Source: an uncultured Persicitalea sp.
Lineage (GTDB): Bacteria > Bacteroidota > Bacteroidia > Cytophagales > Spirosomataceae
Length of the DNA stretch: 7,722 nt
Assembly (NCBI GenBank): GCA_950075905.1
Contig: CATMVR010000224.1
Span: 1-7,722, forward strand
Direction: 5' to 3'
The notes beneath the pieces are model-generated. The model ran no database searches, was not told the origin of the DNA, and saw only the letters and a list, made by a program, of their open reading frames with translations. Position numbers and translations under genes: made by a program. Of this stretch, positions 1-6,858 are shown piece by piece. The number at the start of each line of letters is the position of its first letter. Positions within the stretch are counted from its first letter, which is position 1.

Positions 1-783
1 CTACCCAAAGATAAACGTGAGGGGATGCCGGCGGAGGCAGACCTAACCATGGTACCCCCGGAGCAGGTCCATCACATCAAGGGGCCGCATCCGGCGGGTA
101 ACGTAGGTGTGCAGATTCATCATCTGGATCCGATTAAAAAAGGAGAGCTTGTGTGGTATGCGCATCCGCAGGATGTACTCATCATCGGGCGGTTGTTTCG
201 CGAGGGCCGCTACCGCGCCGACCGGGTGGTAGCCCTGACGGGCAGCTGTATGGAAAGTCCACAGTACATCCGTACGGTGACGGGCCAAACCATGGCCTCT
301 ATCGTAAAAGAACGGCTGAAATCTGGTACTGCGCGGCTTATTCAGGGCAATGTGCTCACGGGCACGACGTCGTCTACGGACGATTTCCTGTCGCACTACA
401 CCAATCAGCTGACCGCCATTCCGGAAGGTGACCATCCGGAATTTCTGGGTTGGCTGGCGCCGGGTGTTAAAAAGCTGAGCCTTTCCAAGACTTTTTTTTC
501 GTGGATGTTTCCCAACCGCAGCTACGACCTCGATACCAACATGCACGGCGAAGAACGGGCCTTCGTCATGACCGGGCAGTACGACAAGGTTCTGCCCATG
601 AAAATCATGCCCGTTTTTTTGTTGAAGGCCATCCTGGCGCGGGACATCGAGCGCATGGAGGCGCTGGGTATTTACGAAGTTGCCGAAGAAGATTTTGCCC
701 TGTGTGAATTTGTCTGTACGTCCAAAGTAGAAGTTCAACGCATCATTTCCGAAGGACTGGAATACGTGCGGCTGGAAGGATGA
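1..783 (+). CDS. nqrA: Na+-translocating NADH:quinone oxidoreductase subunit A, C-terminal part (5' end outside window)
   Basis: NqrA is the large cytoplasmic-side subunit of the Na+-NQR respiratory complex, which oxidises NADH, reduces quinone and exports Na+. The frame is open from base 1, so this is the last 260 codons of a protein usually near 450 residues; the start lies upstream. Family signatures seen are the GPHPAGNVGVQIHHLDP block at codons 29-45, the VVW/QDV segment just after it, the DRVVALTG strand, the FLGWLAPG motif and the C-terminal EEDFALCEFVCTSK block with its paired cysteines. The protein is soluble, with no membrane span in this part. It ends in TGA at 781-783 and is followed by nqrB after a 163-nt spacer, long for an operon and filled by a repeat. 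Rnf subunit C is ruled out because the cluster carries a true NqrF and lacks RnfB and ferredoxin-type 4Fe-4S motifs. An internal ATG at 25 is not the start, since the conserved frame is already open before it. Confidence 0.97.
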   Translation, partial: LPKDKREGMPAEADLTMVPPEQVHHIKGPHPAGNVGVQIHHLDPIKKGELVWYAHPQDVLIIGRLFREGRYRADRVVALTGSCMESPQYIRTVTGQTMASIVKERLKSGTARLIQGNVLTGTTSSTDDFLSHYTNQLTAIPEGDHPEFLGWLAPGVKKLSLSKTFFSWMFPNRSYDLDTNMHGEERAFVMTGQYDKVLPMKIMPVFLLKAILARDIERMEALGIYEVAEEDFALCEFVCTSKVEVQRIISEGLEYVRLEG

Positions 784-789
784 TCGGTT

Positions 790-906
790 GGTTATTGGTC
801 GATTAGTTATTGGTTATTGATCTTGATTTTCAGATTAAAATGAGTAGCGACCCAAACGATTTTAGTATCTCAAAACCTACTAACCAATAACCGGTAACCA
901 ATAACT
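790..906. repeat. Inverted repeat built on a TTATTGG/CCAATAA heptamer, nqrA-nqrB spacer
   Basis: The left side holds GGTTATTGGT (790-799) and GTTATTGGTT (806-815), with a 7-bp periodicity visible in TTATTGGTTATTGA. The right side holds the complements, AACCAATAAC (882-891) and ACCAATAACT (897-906). The inner arms, 806-815 and 882-891, match perfectly over 10 bp. The outer arms, 790-799 and 897-906, match at 9 of 10, and the odd pair would be G-U in RNA. A nested fold-back with a 66-nt apical region is therefore possible. An alternative register gives a 12-bp perfect pair, 805-816 with 895-906. It is followed by neither a T-run nor another terminator sign, and nqrB begins 40 nt later. The 19 bp at 882-900 recur exactly at 3659-3677. 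The function is unknown; it may be a degenerate intergenic repeat, an mRNA-processing hairpin or a stabiliser. Confidence 0.75.
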
Positions 907-946
907 GACAACTAAAATAATTATTTAACATTATCCAGGTTTATTT

Positions 947-2104
947 GTGAAAATAGTTAGAAACGCTGTTGATTCTCTGAAACCACACTTTGGGAAAGGA
1001 GGCCGATTTGAAAAACTCCACCCGGCATTCGATGCCCTCGAAACATTCCTCTTCGTGCCGGGTCACACCACCGAAAACGGCGTCCACATCCGTGATGCCA
1101 TGGATCTCAAGCGCACCATGTTTACCGTGGTCGTTGCCCTGATTCCCACCCTGCTCTTCGGCATGTGGAATGTCGGCTACCAGCACTACCGGGCCTACGG
1201 TATGGAGGTTTCGCTGCTCGAAAACTTCATGTTCGGGTTCTGGCGCGTGATGCCCATCGTCATTGTTTCCTACGCCGTGGGGCTAGGGGTGGAGTTTTTG
1301 TTTGCCGTGCTCAAAGGGCACCAAATCAGCGAAGGGTACCTGGTTACCGGACTGCTGATTCCGCTGATTCTGCCGGTCACCATTCCTCTGTGGATGGTGG
1401 CACTCTCGGCGATTTTCTGTACCCTGCTGGGCAAGGAAATCTTTGGCGGTACGGGCATGAACTTCATGAATCCGGCTCTGCTGGCACGGGCATTCCTGTT
1501 CTTTGCGTTTCCGGCCTACATGACCGGCGACATCTGGACCGACCTTTCGCCTGAGCCCGGCCATGCCCTGGTAGATGCCTATTCGGGAGCTACCAATCTG
1601 GTTTATTTCGATGAAAATTACCGGCAAATGACCACCGTATCAGATATGTTCTGGGGGTTTGAGCAAGGGTCTATCGGCGAAACCAGCGTGTTTGCGATCC
1701 TGATCGGGGCGTTTATCCTTATTGCCTCCGGGGTAGGCAGCTGGAAAATCATCACTGCCTGTTGTGTGGGGCTGCTGGGAATGGGGCTTTTCCTCAACCT
1801 GATTGCCCCGGCTGATATTCCCACGCATCCCATGCACACACCGGCCTACTACCATTTGCTCATAGGTAGCTTTGCCTTCGGGGCGGTGTACATGGCCACC
1901 GACCCCGTTAGTGCGGCGCATACCGAAGCGGGCAAGTGGATCTACGGTATCCTCATCGGGGCTTTTACGGTCATTCTGCGGGTGTTCAACCCGGCGTACC
2001 CCGAGGGAGTCATGCTCAGCATTCTGCTGATGAACGTATTTGCACCCATTATTGACCACCTGGTGGTAGAACGTCACATCAAAACCCGACTGAAACGTGC
2101 ATAG
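947..2104 (+). CDS. nqrB: Na+-translocating NADH:quinone oxidoreductase subunit B
   Basis: NqrB is the integral-membrane subunit that carries covalent FMN and riboflavin, contributes the quinone site and forms the main Na+ path. The 385-residue product begins with the family N-terminus (DSLKPHFGKGGRFEKLHP, 9-26). About nine or ten hydrophobic segments follow, roughly at 57-75, 101-122, 132-162, 178-193, 247-262, 268-287, 303-320, 331-347 and 355-372. The FGGTGMNFMNPAL motif lies at 166-178. The flavinylation site DAYSGAT is at 210-216, where T216 should be the FMN phosphoester threonine equivalent to the one known in Vibrio NqrB. Start choice: the frame is closed by TAA at 926-928, GTG at 947 is the first usable start, and the next Met is residue 52, which would remove conserved sequence. 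The stop overlaps the start of nqrC by 8 nt, suggesting coupled translation. It resembles RnfD more distantly, but its length and context fit NqrB. Confidence 0.98.
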   Translation: MKIVRNAVDSLKPHFGKGGRFEKLHPAFDALETFLFVPGHTTENGVHIRDAMDLKRTMFTVVVALIPTLLFGMWNVGYQHYRAYGMEVSLLENFMFGFWRVMPIVIVSYAVGLGVEFLFAVLKGHQISEGYLVTGLLIPLILPVTIPLWMVALSAIFCTLLGKEIFGGTGMNFMNPALLARAFLFFAFPAYMTGDIWTDLSPEPGHALVDAYSGATNLVYFDENYRQMTTVSDMFWGFEQGSIGETSVFAILIGAFILIASGVGSWKIITACCVGLLGMGLFLNLIAPADIPTHPMHTPAYYHLLIGSFAFGAVYMATDPVSAAHTEAGKWIYGILIGAFTVILRVFNPAYPEGVMLSILLMNVFAPIIDHLVVERHIKTRLKRA

Positions 2105-2828
2105 CAACCAATATACACTCATTTACGCAGCGGGACTGTCTATCCTGACAGCGGTGATTCTGGCCCTGACGGCCGAAGGGCTCAAACCTGCCCAACAGGC
2201 CAATGTAGCGCTGGACACCAAGTCTAATATCCTCAAAGCGTTGCGGATGGACTTTACCGAGCGGGAAAAAATCGAAGAAATGTACGATTCGTCCATCGAA
2301 GACGTGGTCGTGACCATGTCGGGCGATGTGCAGGAAGACGAGGGCGCTGATGATGTAGATCTTAAAAATCAGATCAATAAAAAGCCCGAGGAGCGCCTAT
2401 TGCCACTATACATTCATACGGCCGGGAGTGGCGAGAAGCACTACGTTATTCCGGTGAGGGGTACGGGCCTTTGGGGGCCCATCTGGGGGTATATTGCGCT
2501 GGAAGACGATTTCAATACGGTATACGGAGCCTATTTTGACCATAAGGCCGAAACACCCGGACTGGGTGCCGAAATCGCCGAAGAACCTTTTCAGCGACAG
2601 TTTCAGGGCAAGAAAATCATGTCGGAAGACGGGAAGTTTGTCTCGGTCAATGTGGTGAAGTCAACGGCCAAGAGTGATGTGGCCCCCGAACATCGCGTGG
2701 ACGCCATCTCGGGGGGAACCATCACCTCCAACGGCACCGATCTGATGCTCGAAAATGTGCTGGCGCCCTACGTGGTCTACTTTGAGAAGTTAAAGGATAA
2801 AAAGCAAATAGCCGCTTCGGAAAACTAG
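2097..2828 (+). CDS. nqrC: Na+-translocating NADH:quinone oxidoreductase subunit C (covalent-FMN subunit)
   Basis: NqrC passes electrons through a covalently bound FMN on the outer face of the membrane. The 243-residue product has one N-terminal membrane anchor (about 8-27) and then an FMN-binding domain. Visible motifs are GLWGPIWG at 124-131, HKAETPGLGAEI at 149-160 and the flavinylation site DAISGGTITS at 202-211, with T208 the expected FMN-accepting threonine. The site reads SGGT, where the common form is SGAT. A charged stretch at 78-100 (QEDEGADDVD and following) looks like an insertion relative to proteobacterial NqrC. Start choice: TGA at 2091-2093 closes the frame, GTG at 2097 is the only start before the anchor, and the next Met is residue 51. 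The gene overlaps the end of nqrB by 8 nt. A 96-nt spacer separates it from nqrD. RnfG is the related alternative but is not supported by the context. Confidence 0.97.
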   Translation: MHSNQYTLIYAAGLSILTAVILALTAEGLKPAQQANVALDTKSNILKALRMDFTEREKIEEMYDSSIEDVVVTMSGDVQEDEGADDVDLKNQINKKPEERLLPLYIHTAGSGEKHYVIPVRGTGLWGPIWGYIALEDDFNTVYGAYFDHKAETPGLGAEIAEEPFQRQFQGKKIMSEDGKFVSVNVVKSTAKSDVAPEHRVDAISGGTITSNGTDLMLENVLAPYVVYFEKLKDKKQIAASEN

Positions 2829-2842
2829 GAGCCTTACAGGTT

Positions 2843-2869
2843 GGGCAGGAGAATGGAGGGCAGGAATGG
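2843..2869 (+). repeat. G-rich imperfect tandem repeat in the nqrC-nqrD spacer
   Basis: GGGCAGGAGAATGG (2843-2856) is followed after one base by GGGCAGGAATGG (2858-2869), the same unit with a 2-nt deletion. Together with GG at 2839 and GGG at 2872 this gives eight runs of two or more G on the mRNA-like strand within 36 nt. That could support a two-tier G-quadruplex. A short GC hairpin follows immediately (2870-2874 pairing with 2882-2886, 7-nt loop), with no T-run. The composition differs sharply from the A/T-rich leaders elsewhere in the operon. Confidence 0.6.
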
Positions 2870-2924
2870 CCGGGAGACTACCCCGGAAGTGAAACATTGA
2901 TTTAAGAATTAATTATTGCATCCT

Positions 2925-3608
2925 ATGGCAACAGAAACCACTACCACGGCAGCGCCGTCCGTAAAACCCAAAAAAGAGGCGCTGTTTTCAAAGAAAAATG
3001 TTAAAACCCTCCGCGACCCCCTGGACGACAACAACCCCATCACGGTGCAGGTACTGGGATTGTGCTCGGCCCTGGCCGTAACGGTGCAGGTAAAACCCGC
3101 CCTGATCATGGCGTTGGGGGTTATTTTTGTTACCACTTTTTCGAACCTCATCATTTCCATGATCCGGAAAACGATTCCTAACCGCATCCGGATCATCGTG
3201 CAGCTCATTGTGGTAGCCATGCTGGTGACCATCGTAGATCAGTTTCTGAAAGCCTACATGTTTGATGTCAGCAAAAAGCTGGCGGTATTTGTGGGGCTGA
3301 TCATCACCAACTGCATCATCATGGGGCGTCTGGAAGCCTTTGCGCTGGCCCAAAAACCCTGGCCGTCTGCTTTGGATGGCTTCGGCAACGGGCTGGGCTA
3401 CGGGCTCATTCTGGTGATGGTGGCCGTATTCCGGGAGTTTTTTGGGTCTGGGTCGCTTTTTGGCTATAAACTCGTGCCGCAGTGGGCCTATGACCATGGC
3501 TACGTAAACAACGGCCTCATGGTACTACCGCCGGCGGCGCTGTTCATCATCGGGATCTACATCTGGTGGCAGCGCAGTAGGAATAAGAAGCTGATTAATG
3601 TATCTTAG
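2925..3608 (+). CDS. nqrD: Na+-translocating NADH:quinone oxidoreductase subunit D
   Basis: NqrD is a small polytopic membrane subunit. With NqrE it forms two inverted half-barrels that hold an intramembrane [2Fe-2S] cluster between NqrF and NqrC. The 227-residue product has a Thr/Ala- and Lys-rich N-terminal tail (1-24), then about six membrane segments. The motif LGLCSALAVTVQVKPAL places C47, and GLIITNCIIMGRLEAFA places C130. Their spacing of 83 residues equals that of the cluster cysteines C29 and C112 known in Vibrio cholerae NqrD, so this protein has an N-terminal extension of about 18 residues. Start choice: ATG at 2925 is preferred. An in-frame TTG at 2916 would add only three residues and has no better leader. 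The upstream sequence is A/T-rich without a Shine-Dalgarno. The RnfE paralogue is the alternative, but the nqrC and nqrE neighbours settle it. Confidence 0.96.
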   Translation: MATETTTTAAPSVKPKKEALFSKKNVKTLRDPLDDNNPITVQVLGLCSALAVTVQVKPALIMALGVIFVTTFSNLIISMIRKTIPNRIRIIVQLIVVAMLVTIVDQFLKAYMFDVSKKLAVFVGLIITNCIIMGRLEAFALAQKPWPSALDGFGNGLGYGLILVMVAVFREFFGSGSLFGYKLVPQWAYDHGYVNNGLMVLPPAALFIIGIYIWWQRSRNKKLINVS

Positions 3609-3618
3609 AATAGTTCGT

Positions 3619-3677
3619 AGTTACTGATTATTAGTTATTTGTTGGAAGGAGAGCATCGAACCAATAACCGGTAACCA
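3619..3677. repeat. Second copy of the CCAATAACC repeat family, nqrD-nqrE spacer
   Basis: The right arm (3659-3677, AACCAATAACCGGTAACCA) is identical over 19 bp to 882-900 in the nqrA-nqrB spacer. The left arm (3619-3636, AGTTACTGATTATTAGTT) is a diverged complement of 3659-3676, matching at 14 of 18 positions, with a 22-nt loop. The loop contains GGAAGGAG, which resembles a Shine-Dalgarno, but no start codon follows at a suitable distance. The element ends 24 nt before the nqrE start. The role is unknown. Confidence 0.7.
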
Positions 3678-3701
3678 CGACCCAAGAACCAAAAAATAGC
3701 A

Positions 3702-4316
3702 ATGGAAAATCTGATTAACCTATTCATCAAAGCCGTATTCATCGAGAACGTGATATTTGCCTTCTTCCTGGGTATGTGCTCGTTTCTGGCGGTATCTAAA
3801 AAAATCAAAACCGCCTTCGGCCTGGGCCTGGCGGTGATTTTTGTGATGGTACTCACTACGCCGCTCAATTACTTCATTCTCAATTACATGCTGCAGGAAG
3901 GCGCCCTGACCTGGATCCACCCCTCGCTGGCTAGCGTGGATCTCACGTTTCTGGCGTTTATTCTGTTTATTGCGGTTATTGCCGGGGCCGTTCAGCTGGT
4001 AGAAATGGTCATGGAAAAATCCCTGCCGTCGCTCTATATATCATTGGGTATTTTTCTGCCACTGATCACCGTCAACTGCTCTATTTTGGGTACCTCCCTT
4101 TTCATGCAGGAGCGCGAATACGGCTTCGTTGAAACGGCCGTTTTTTCTCTGGGATCGGGTACTGGTTTTTTTCTGGCCATTGTGCTGCTGGCGGGCATCC
4201 GTGAACGTTTGCAGTACTCCAACATCCCGGCGCCTCTGCAGGGCCTGGGCATCGCCATGATCATCACCGCCCTAATGGGGATGGCCTTTCTGAGTTTCTC
4301 GGGTATCAAGTTGTAA
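3702..4316 (+). CDS. nqrE: Na+-translocating NADH:quinone oxidoreductase subunit E
   Basis: NqrE is the membrane partner of NqrD; the pair binds the intramembrane [2Fe-2S] centre. The 204-residue product has about six hydrophobic segments (near 10-30, 38-62, 81-103, 110-130, 145-165 and 181-200). It keeps the family N-terminus (ENLINLFIKAVFIENVIFAF). The two expected cluster cysteines are present: C26 in FLGMCSFLAVSKK and C126 in LPLITVNCSILG. The Vibrio cholerae cysteines are C26 and C120, so about six extra residues lie between them here. REYGFVETAVFSLGSGTGF (138-156) is another family block. ATG at 3702 gives the conserved N-terminus; the leader is A-rich with no clear Shine-Dalgarno. An 89-nt spacer without recognisable elements separates it from nqrF. 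It is distantly related to RnfA, but the context fixes it as NqrE. Confidence 0.97.
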   Translation: MENLINLFIKAVFIENVIFAFFLGMCSFLAVSKKIKTAFGLGLAVIFVMVLTTPLNYFILNYMLQEGALTWIHPSLASVDLTFLAFILFIAVIAGAVQLVEMVMEKSLPSLYISLGIFLPLITVNCSILGTSLFMQEREYGFVETAVFSLGSGTGFFLAIVLLAGIRERLQYSNIPAPLQGLGIAMIITALMGMAFLSFSGIKL

Positions 4317-4405
4317 TTATAAATCAGGTTATCTGAATAAATGCCGAAAGCTGATTGCCAATCGATCATAGCTGTTCCGTTATGATTTTCTAAAAAATCT
4401 TCCAT

Positions 4406-5710
4406 ATGGTTCCTGTACTTGCTTCAAGTGTTGTTGTTTTTATTCTGGTGGTAATCCTGCTGGCCTTTCTGATTCTGACGGCCAAGGCAAAGCTGCTGCC
4501 GCAGGGCGACGTACAGATTGTGATCAATAACAACACCGAAGACCCACTGGTGGTAAAGCCCGGCTCTTCGCTGCTGTCTACGCTGGCTTCCCGGGATATT
4601 TTTCTGGCATCGGCCTGCGGTGGCGGCGGTACCTGCGCCATGTGTACCTGCATGGTGTACGAAGGAGGCGGGGAGGTACTGCCTACCGAAACCAACCACC
4701 TCAACCGCCGGCAGGTACGCGAGAACATGCGCCTGGCGTGCCAGGTGAAAGTAAAGGAGGATATGAAAATCCGGATTCCGGAGGAGGTATTTGGTATCAA
4801 AAAGCTGGAATGTACCGTGGTGTCCAATTATAACGTAGCTACCTTCATCAAGGAGTTTGAGGTACGGCTACCCGAAGGCGAAACGCTGGATTTTAAAGCC
4901 GGTGGCTACATTCAGATTGATATTCCGGAAGTGGTAGTCAAGTACGAGGAAATGGATATCACAGCCCACCCAGCCTACCACGACCGCCCCGACAAGTTTC
5001 AGGAAGACTGGGATAATTTTGGCCTGTGGCCGCTCACAATGGTCAACGATGAGCCTATTTTCCGGGCTTATTCCATGGCCAACCATCCCGCCGAAGGCAA
5101 CATCGTAAAGCTAACCGTACGCATTGCTACCCCCGGCTTTGACCGCGAAAAAAACCGCTGGATGGAAGTGAATCCCGGCATTGCATCTTCCTATATTTTC
5201 AGCCTTAAACCCGGTGACAAGGTTACAATTTCCGGCCCCTACGGCGAATTTTTCATCAAAGACTCCGAACGCGAAATGCTCTACATTGGCGGGGGCGCGG
5301 GCATGGCGCCCATGCGCTCGCACCTGTTTCACCTGTTTCATACCGAAAAAACCAAGCGGAAGGTCACGTTTTTTTACGGCGGGCGTACCAAAAAGGAGCT
5401 GTTCTATATTGACGAGTTCCGGCAGATTGAGAAAGAGTTTCCCAACTTTAAATTTGTGGTAGCCCTGGACAACCCCCTGCCCGAGGACAACTGGACCCTG
5501 AAAAAAGACCTTGATGACCCCGAAGGGGATGGGTTCAAGGGGTTTGTGCATAATGTGGTGATCGAGGAGTTTCTCAAAAAACATCCCGCCCCCGAAGACC
5601 TGGAAGTGTACTTCTGCGGACCGCCCATGATGAACCAATCGGTGCTCAAAATGGCCGACGAATGGGGTATCCCGCCCGAACAGGTATCCTTTGATGATTT
5701 TGGCGGATGA
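4406..5710 (+). CDS. nqrF: Na+-translocating NADH:quinone oxidoreductase subunit F (NADH dehydrogenase, FAD and 2Fe-2S)
   Basis: NqrF is the electron entry point: it oxidises NADH at FAD and reduces its [2Fe-2S] cluster. The 434-residue product has one N-terminal membrane helix (about 4-25). A ferredoxin domain follows with cluster ligands C71, C77, C80 and C112 (C-x5-C-x2-C then C), plus an extra non-ligand C82. The FAD domain carries RAYSM at 220-224 and SSY at 261-263, with GPYGEFF at 278-283. The NADH domain has GGGAGMAPMRS at 295-305, FCGPPMMN at 403-410 and the C-terminal FDDFGG. It is about 26 residues longer than the Vibrio protein, partly through an insertion near 363-378 (after DNWT). 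Start choice: TAA at 4391-4393 closes the frame and ATG at 4406 is the first start. The stop codon overlaps the apbE start as ATGA, indicating translational coupling. Confidence 0.98.
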   Translation: MVPVLASSVVVFILVVILLAFLILTAKAKLLPQGDVQIVINNNTEDPLVVKPGSSLLSTLASRDIFLASACGGGGTCAMCTCMVYEGGGEVLPTETNHLNRRQVRENMRLACQVKVKEDMKIRIPEEVFGIKKLECTVVSNYNVATFIKEFEVRLPEGETLDFKAGGYIQIDIPEVVVKYEEMDITAHPAYHDRPDKFQEDWDNFGLWPLTMVNDEPIFRAYSMANHPAEGNIVKLTVRIATPGFDREKNRWMEVNPGIASSYIFSLKPGDKVTISGPYGEFFIKDSEREMLYIGGGAGMAPMRSHLFHLFHTEKTKRKVTFFYGGRTKKELFYIDEFRQIEKEFPNFKFVVALDNPLPEDNWTLKKDLDDPEGDGFKGFVHNVVIEEFLKKHPAPEDLEVYFCGPPMMNQSVLKMADEWGIPPEQVSFDDFGG

Positions 5711-6708
5711 TCGTGCGTTTTTTGCTTGTGCTTATTCCGTTGCTTTCTTTCTGGGGCTGCCAGCCCCGGCCGGTGGCTTACACCCGGCTGGAAGGTAACG
5801 CCCAGGGTTCCACCTTTCGGATTGTTTACGCCGATAGCCTCTCCCGCGATTTTGCGGGTTCGGTCGATAGTATCTTTCGGGTTATGGATCGGAGCATGTC
5901 GCTGTGGGATAGTACCTCCGTTATCTCACTTTTCAACGCCAACGACCCCGCCGTGCGGGCCGATGCGCACTTCACCACTGTTTTTGAAAGATCGCGGGAA
6001 GTTGCTGAAACTACCGGTGGTAATTTTGATGTTACCGTGGGCCCGCTGGTGAAAGCCTGGGGGTTTAGCTACAAAAAAGGGCTTCCCGCGCCTGATTCTG
6101 TGCAGGTAGATAGCCTGCTCCGACTCATTGGCTATCAGAAAATACAGCTACGGGACAGAAAACTCATCAGAACCTTACCCCAGATTAACATAGACTTCAA
6201 CGCCATTGCGCAGGGCTATACCGTGGATGTGCTGGCCGATTTTCTGAAAGACCGGGGCGTCAAAAATTACCTTGTAGAAGTAGGGGGCGAAGTACGGGCC
6301 GAAGGCCGCAACGAACGCGGTGAGGTCTGGCGCATAGGCATCGACAAGCCCACCGACTCTGGCGCAGCCGACCGGACGTTGCAAGCCGTGGTGGCACTCG
6401 ATGGCAAGGCGCTCGCTACTTCGGGTAGCTACCGCAAGTTCGTGGAGCGCGAGGGACGAAAGTACAGCCACGCCATCGATCCCCGCACGGGTTTTCCCAT
6501 TACGCATAGCCTGCTGAGTGTTTCTGTGCTGGCCAACGACTGCATGACGGCCGATGCCTACGCCACGGCGTTTTTGGTGATGGGGCTCGAAGAGGCCATT
6601 CCGCTGGCCCGGCAGCAGGGCCTGGAACTGTACGGTATCGTGGCCGAGCCGGACGGTTCGTTGCGGGTGTACCAGTCGGCCGGTTTTGGGGCCAAAGCGG
6701 TGGAGTAG
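5707..6708 (+). CDS. apbE: FAD:protein FMN transferase, probable lipoprotein
   Basis: ApbE transfers FMN from FAD to a threonine of target proteins outside the cytoplasm; here the clear targets are NqrB and NqrC encoded just upstream. The 333-residue product starts with a hydrophobic signal peptide (1-17) ending in SFWGC, so C18 is the likely lipidated cysteine, although F and W at -3 and -2 are not the classical lipobox. Family motifs in order are GSTFRI (34-39), GGNFDVTVGPLVKAWGF (104-120), INIDFNAIAQGYTVD (160-174), YLVEVGGEVRAEG (188-200), ATSGSYRKF (237-245), SHAIDPRTGFP (254-264) and CMTADAYATAFLVMG (279-293). The last contains the acidic residues that bind Mg2+ in this family. The start ATG overlaps the nqrF stop by 4 nt, so it is almost certainly the last gene of the operon. 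No strong intrinsic terminator is visible after it. Confidence 0.96.
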   Translation: MIVRFLLVLIPLLSFWGCQPRPVAYTRLEGNAQGSTFRIVYADSLSRDFAGSVDSIFRVMDRSMSLWDSTSVISLFNANDPAVRADAHFTTVFERSREVAETTGGNFDVTVGPLVKAWGFSYKKGLPAPDSVQVDSLLRLIGYQKIQLRDRKLIRTLPQINIDFNAIAQGYTVDVLADFLKDRGVKNYLVEVGGEVRAEGRNERGEVWRIGIDKPTDSGAADRTLQAVVALDGKALATSGSYRKFVEREGRKYSHAIDPRTGFPITHSLLSVSVLANDCMTADAYATAFLVMGLEEAIPLARQQGLELYGIVAEPDGSLRVYQSAGFGAKAVE

Positions 6709-6858
6709 GGAGTAGCAAGTCGCAGGCGTTTCAAAATGTGCAGCCTTTGGTAATGGAAGACTATTTACATAGCACACTTAATTTAAGTTACAACATTTTT
6801 AGGAAGAAAACTACCTTGTCCGTTTTATTCTACATGATAGTTACTTTTGAGGTGAAGG

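Noticed and set aside
43..738. Long reverse-strand open frame across nqrA, and similar reverse frames across nqrB, nqrD, nqrF and apbE
   Set aside because: They lie opposite clearly conserved genes, show no recognisable domains and follow the codon periodicity of the sense genes.
2870..2886. GC hairpin after nqrC as a terminator
   Set aside because: The stem is 5 bp, no T-run follows, and nqrD must be cotranscribed for the complex.
3641..3652. Shine-Dalgarno-like GGAAGGAG in the nqrD-nqrE spacer
   Set aside because: No ATG, GTG or TTG follows at a usable distance; nqrE starts about 50 nt further on.
4382..4399. Three-codon leader frame (ATG ATT TTC TAA) and a 6-bp AT hairpin just before nqrF
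   Set aside because: Both are too short and too AT-simple to distinguish from chance.
1..5710. Assignment of the cluster as Rnf rather than Nqr
   Set aside because: NqrA and an NqrF with a plant-type 2Fe-2S and FAD/NADH module are present, and no RnfB- or RnfC-type 4Fe-4S motifs are seen.
6723..6750. Possible intrinsic terminator after apbE (AGGC/GCCT pairing followed by TTT)
   Set aside because: The stem is only about 4 bp with a 15-nt loop and a three-base T-run.
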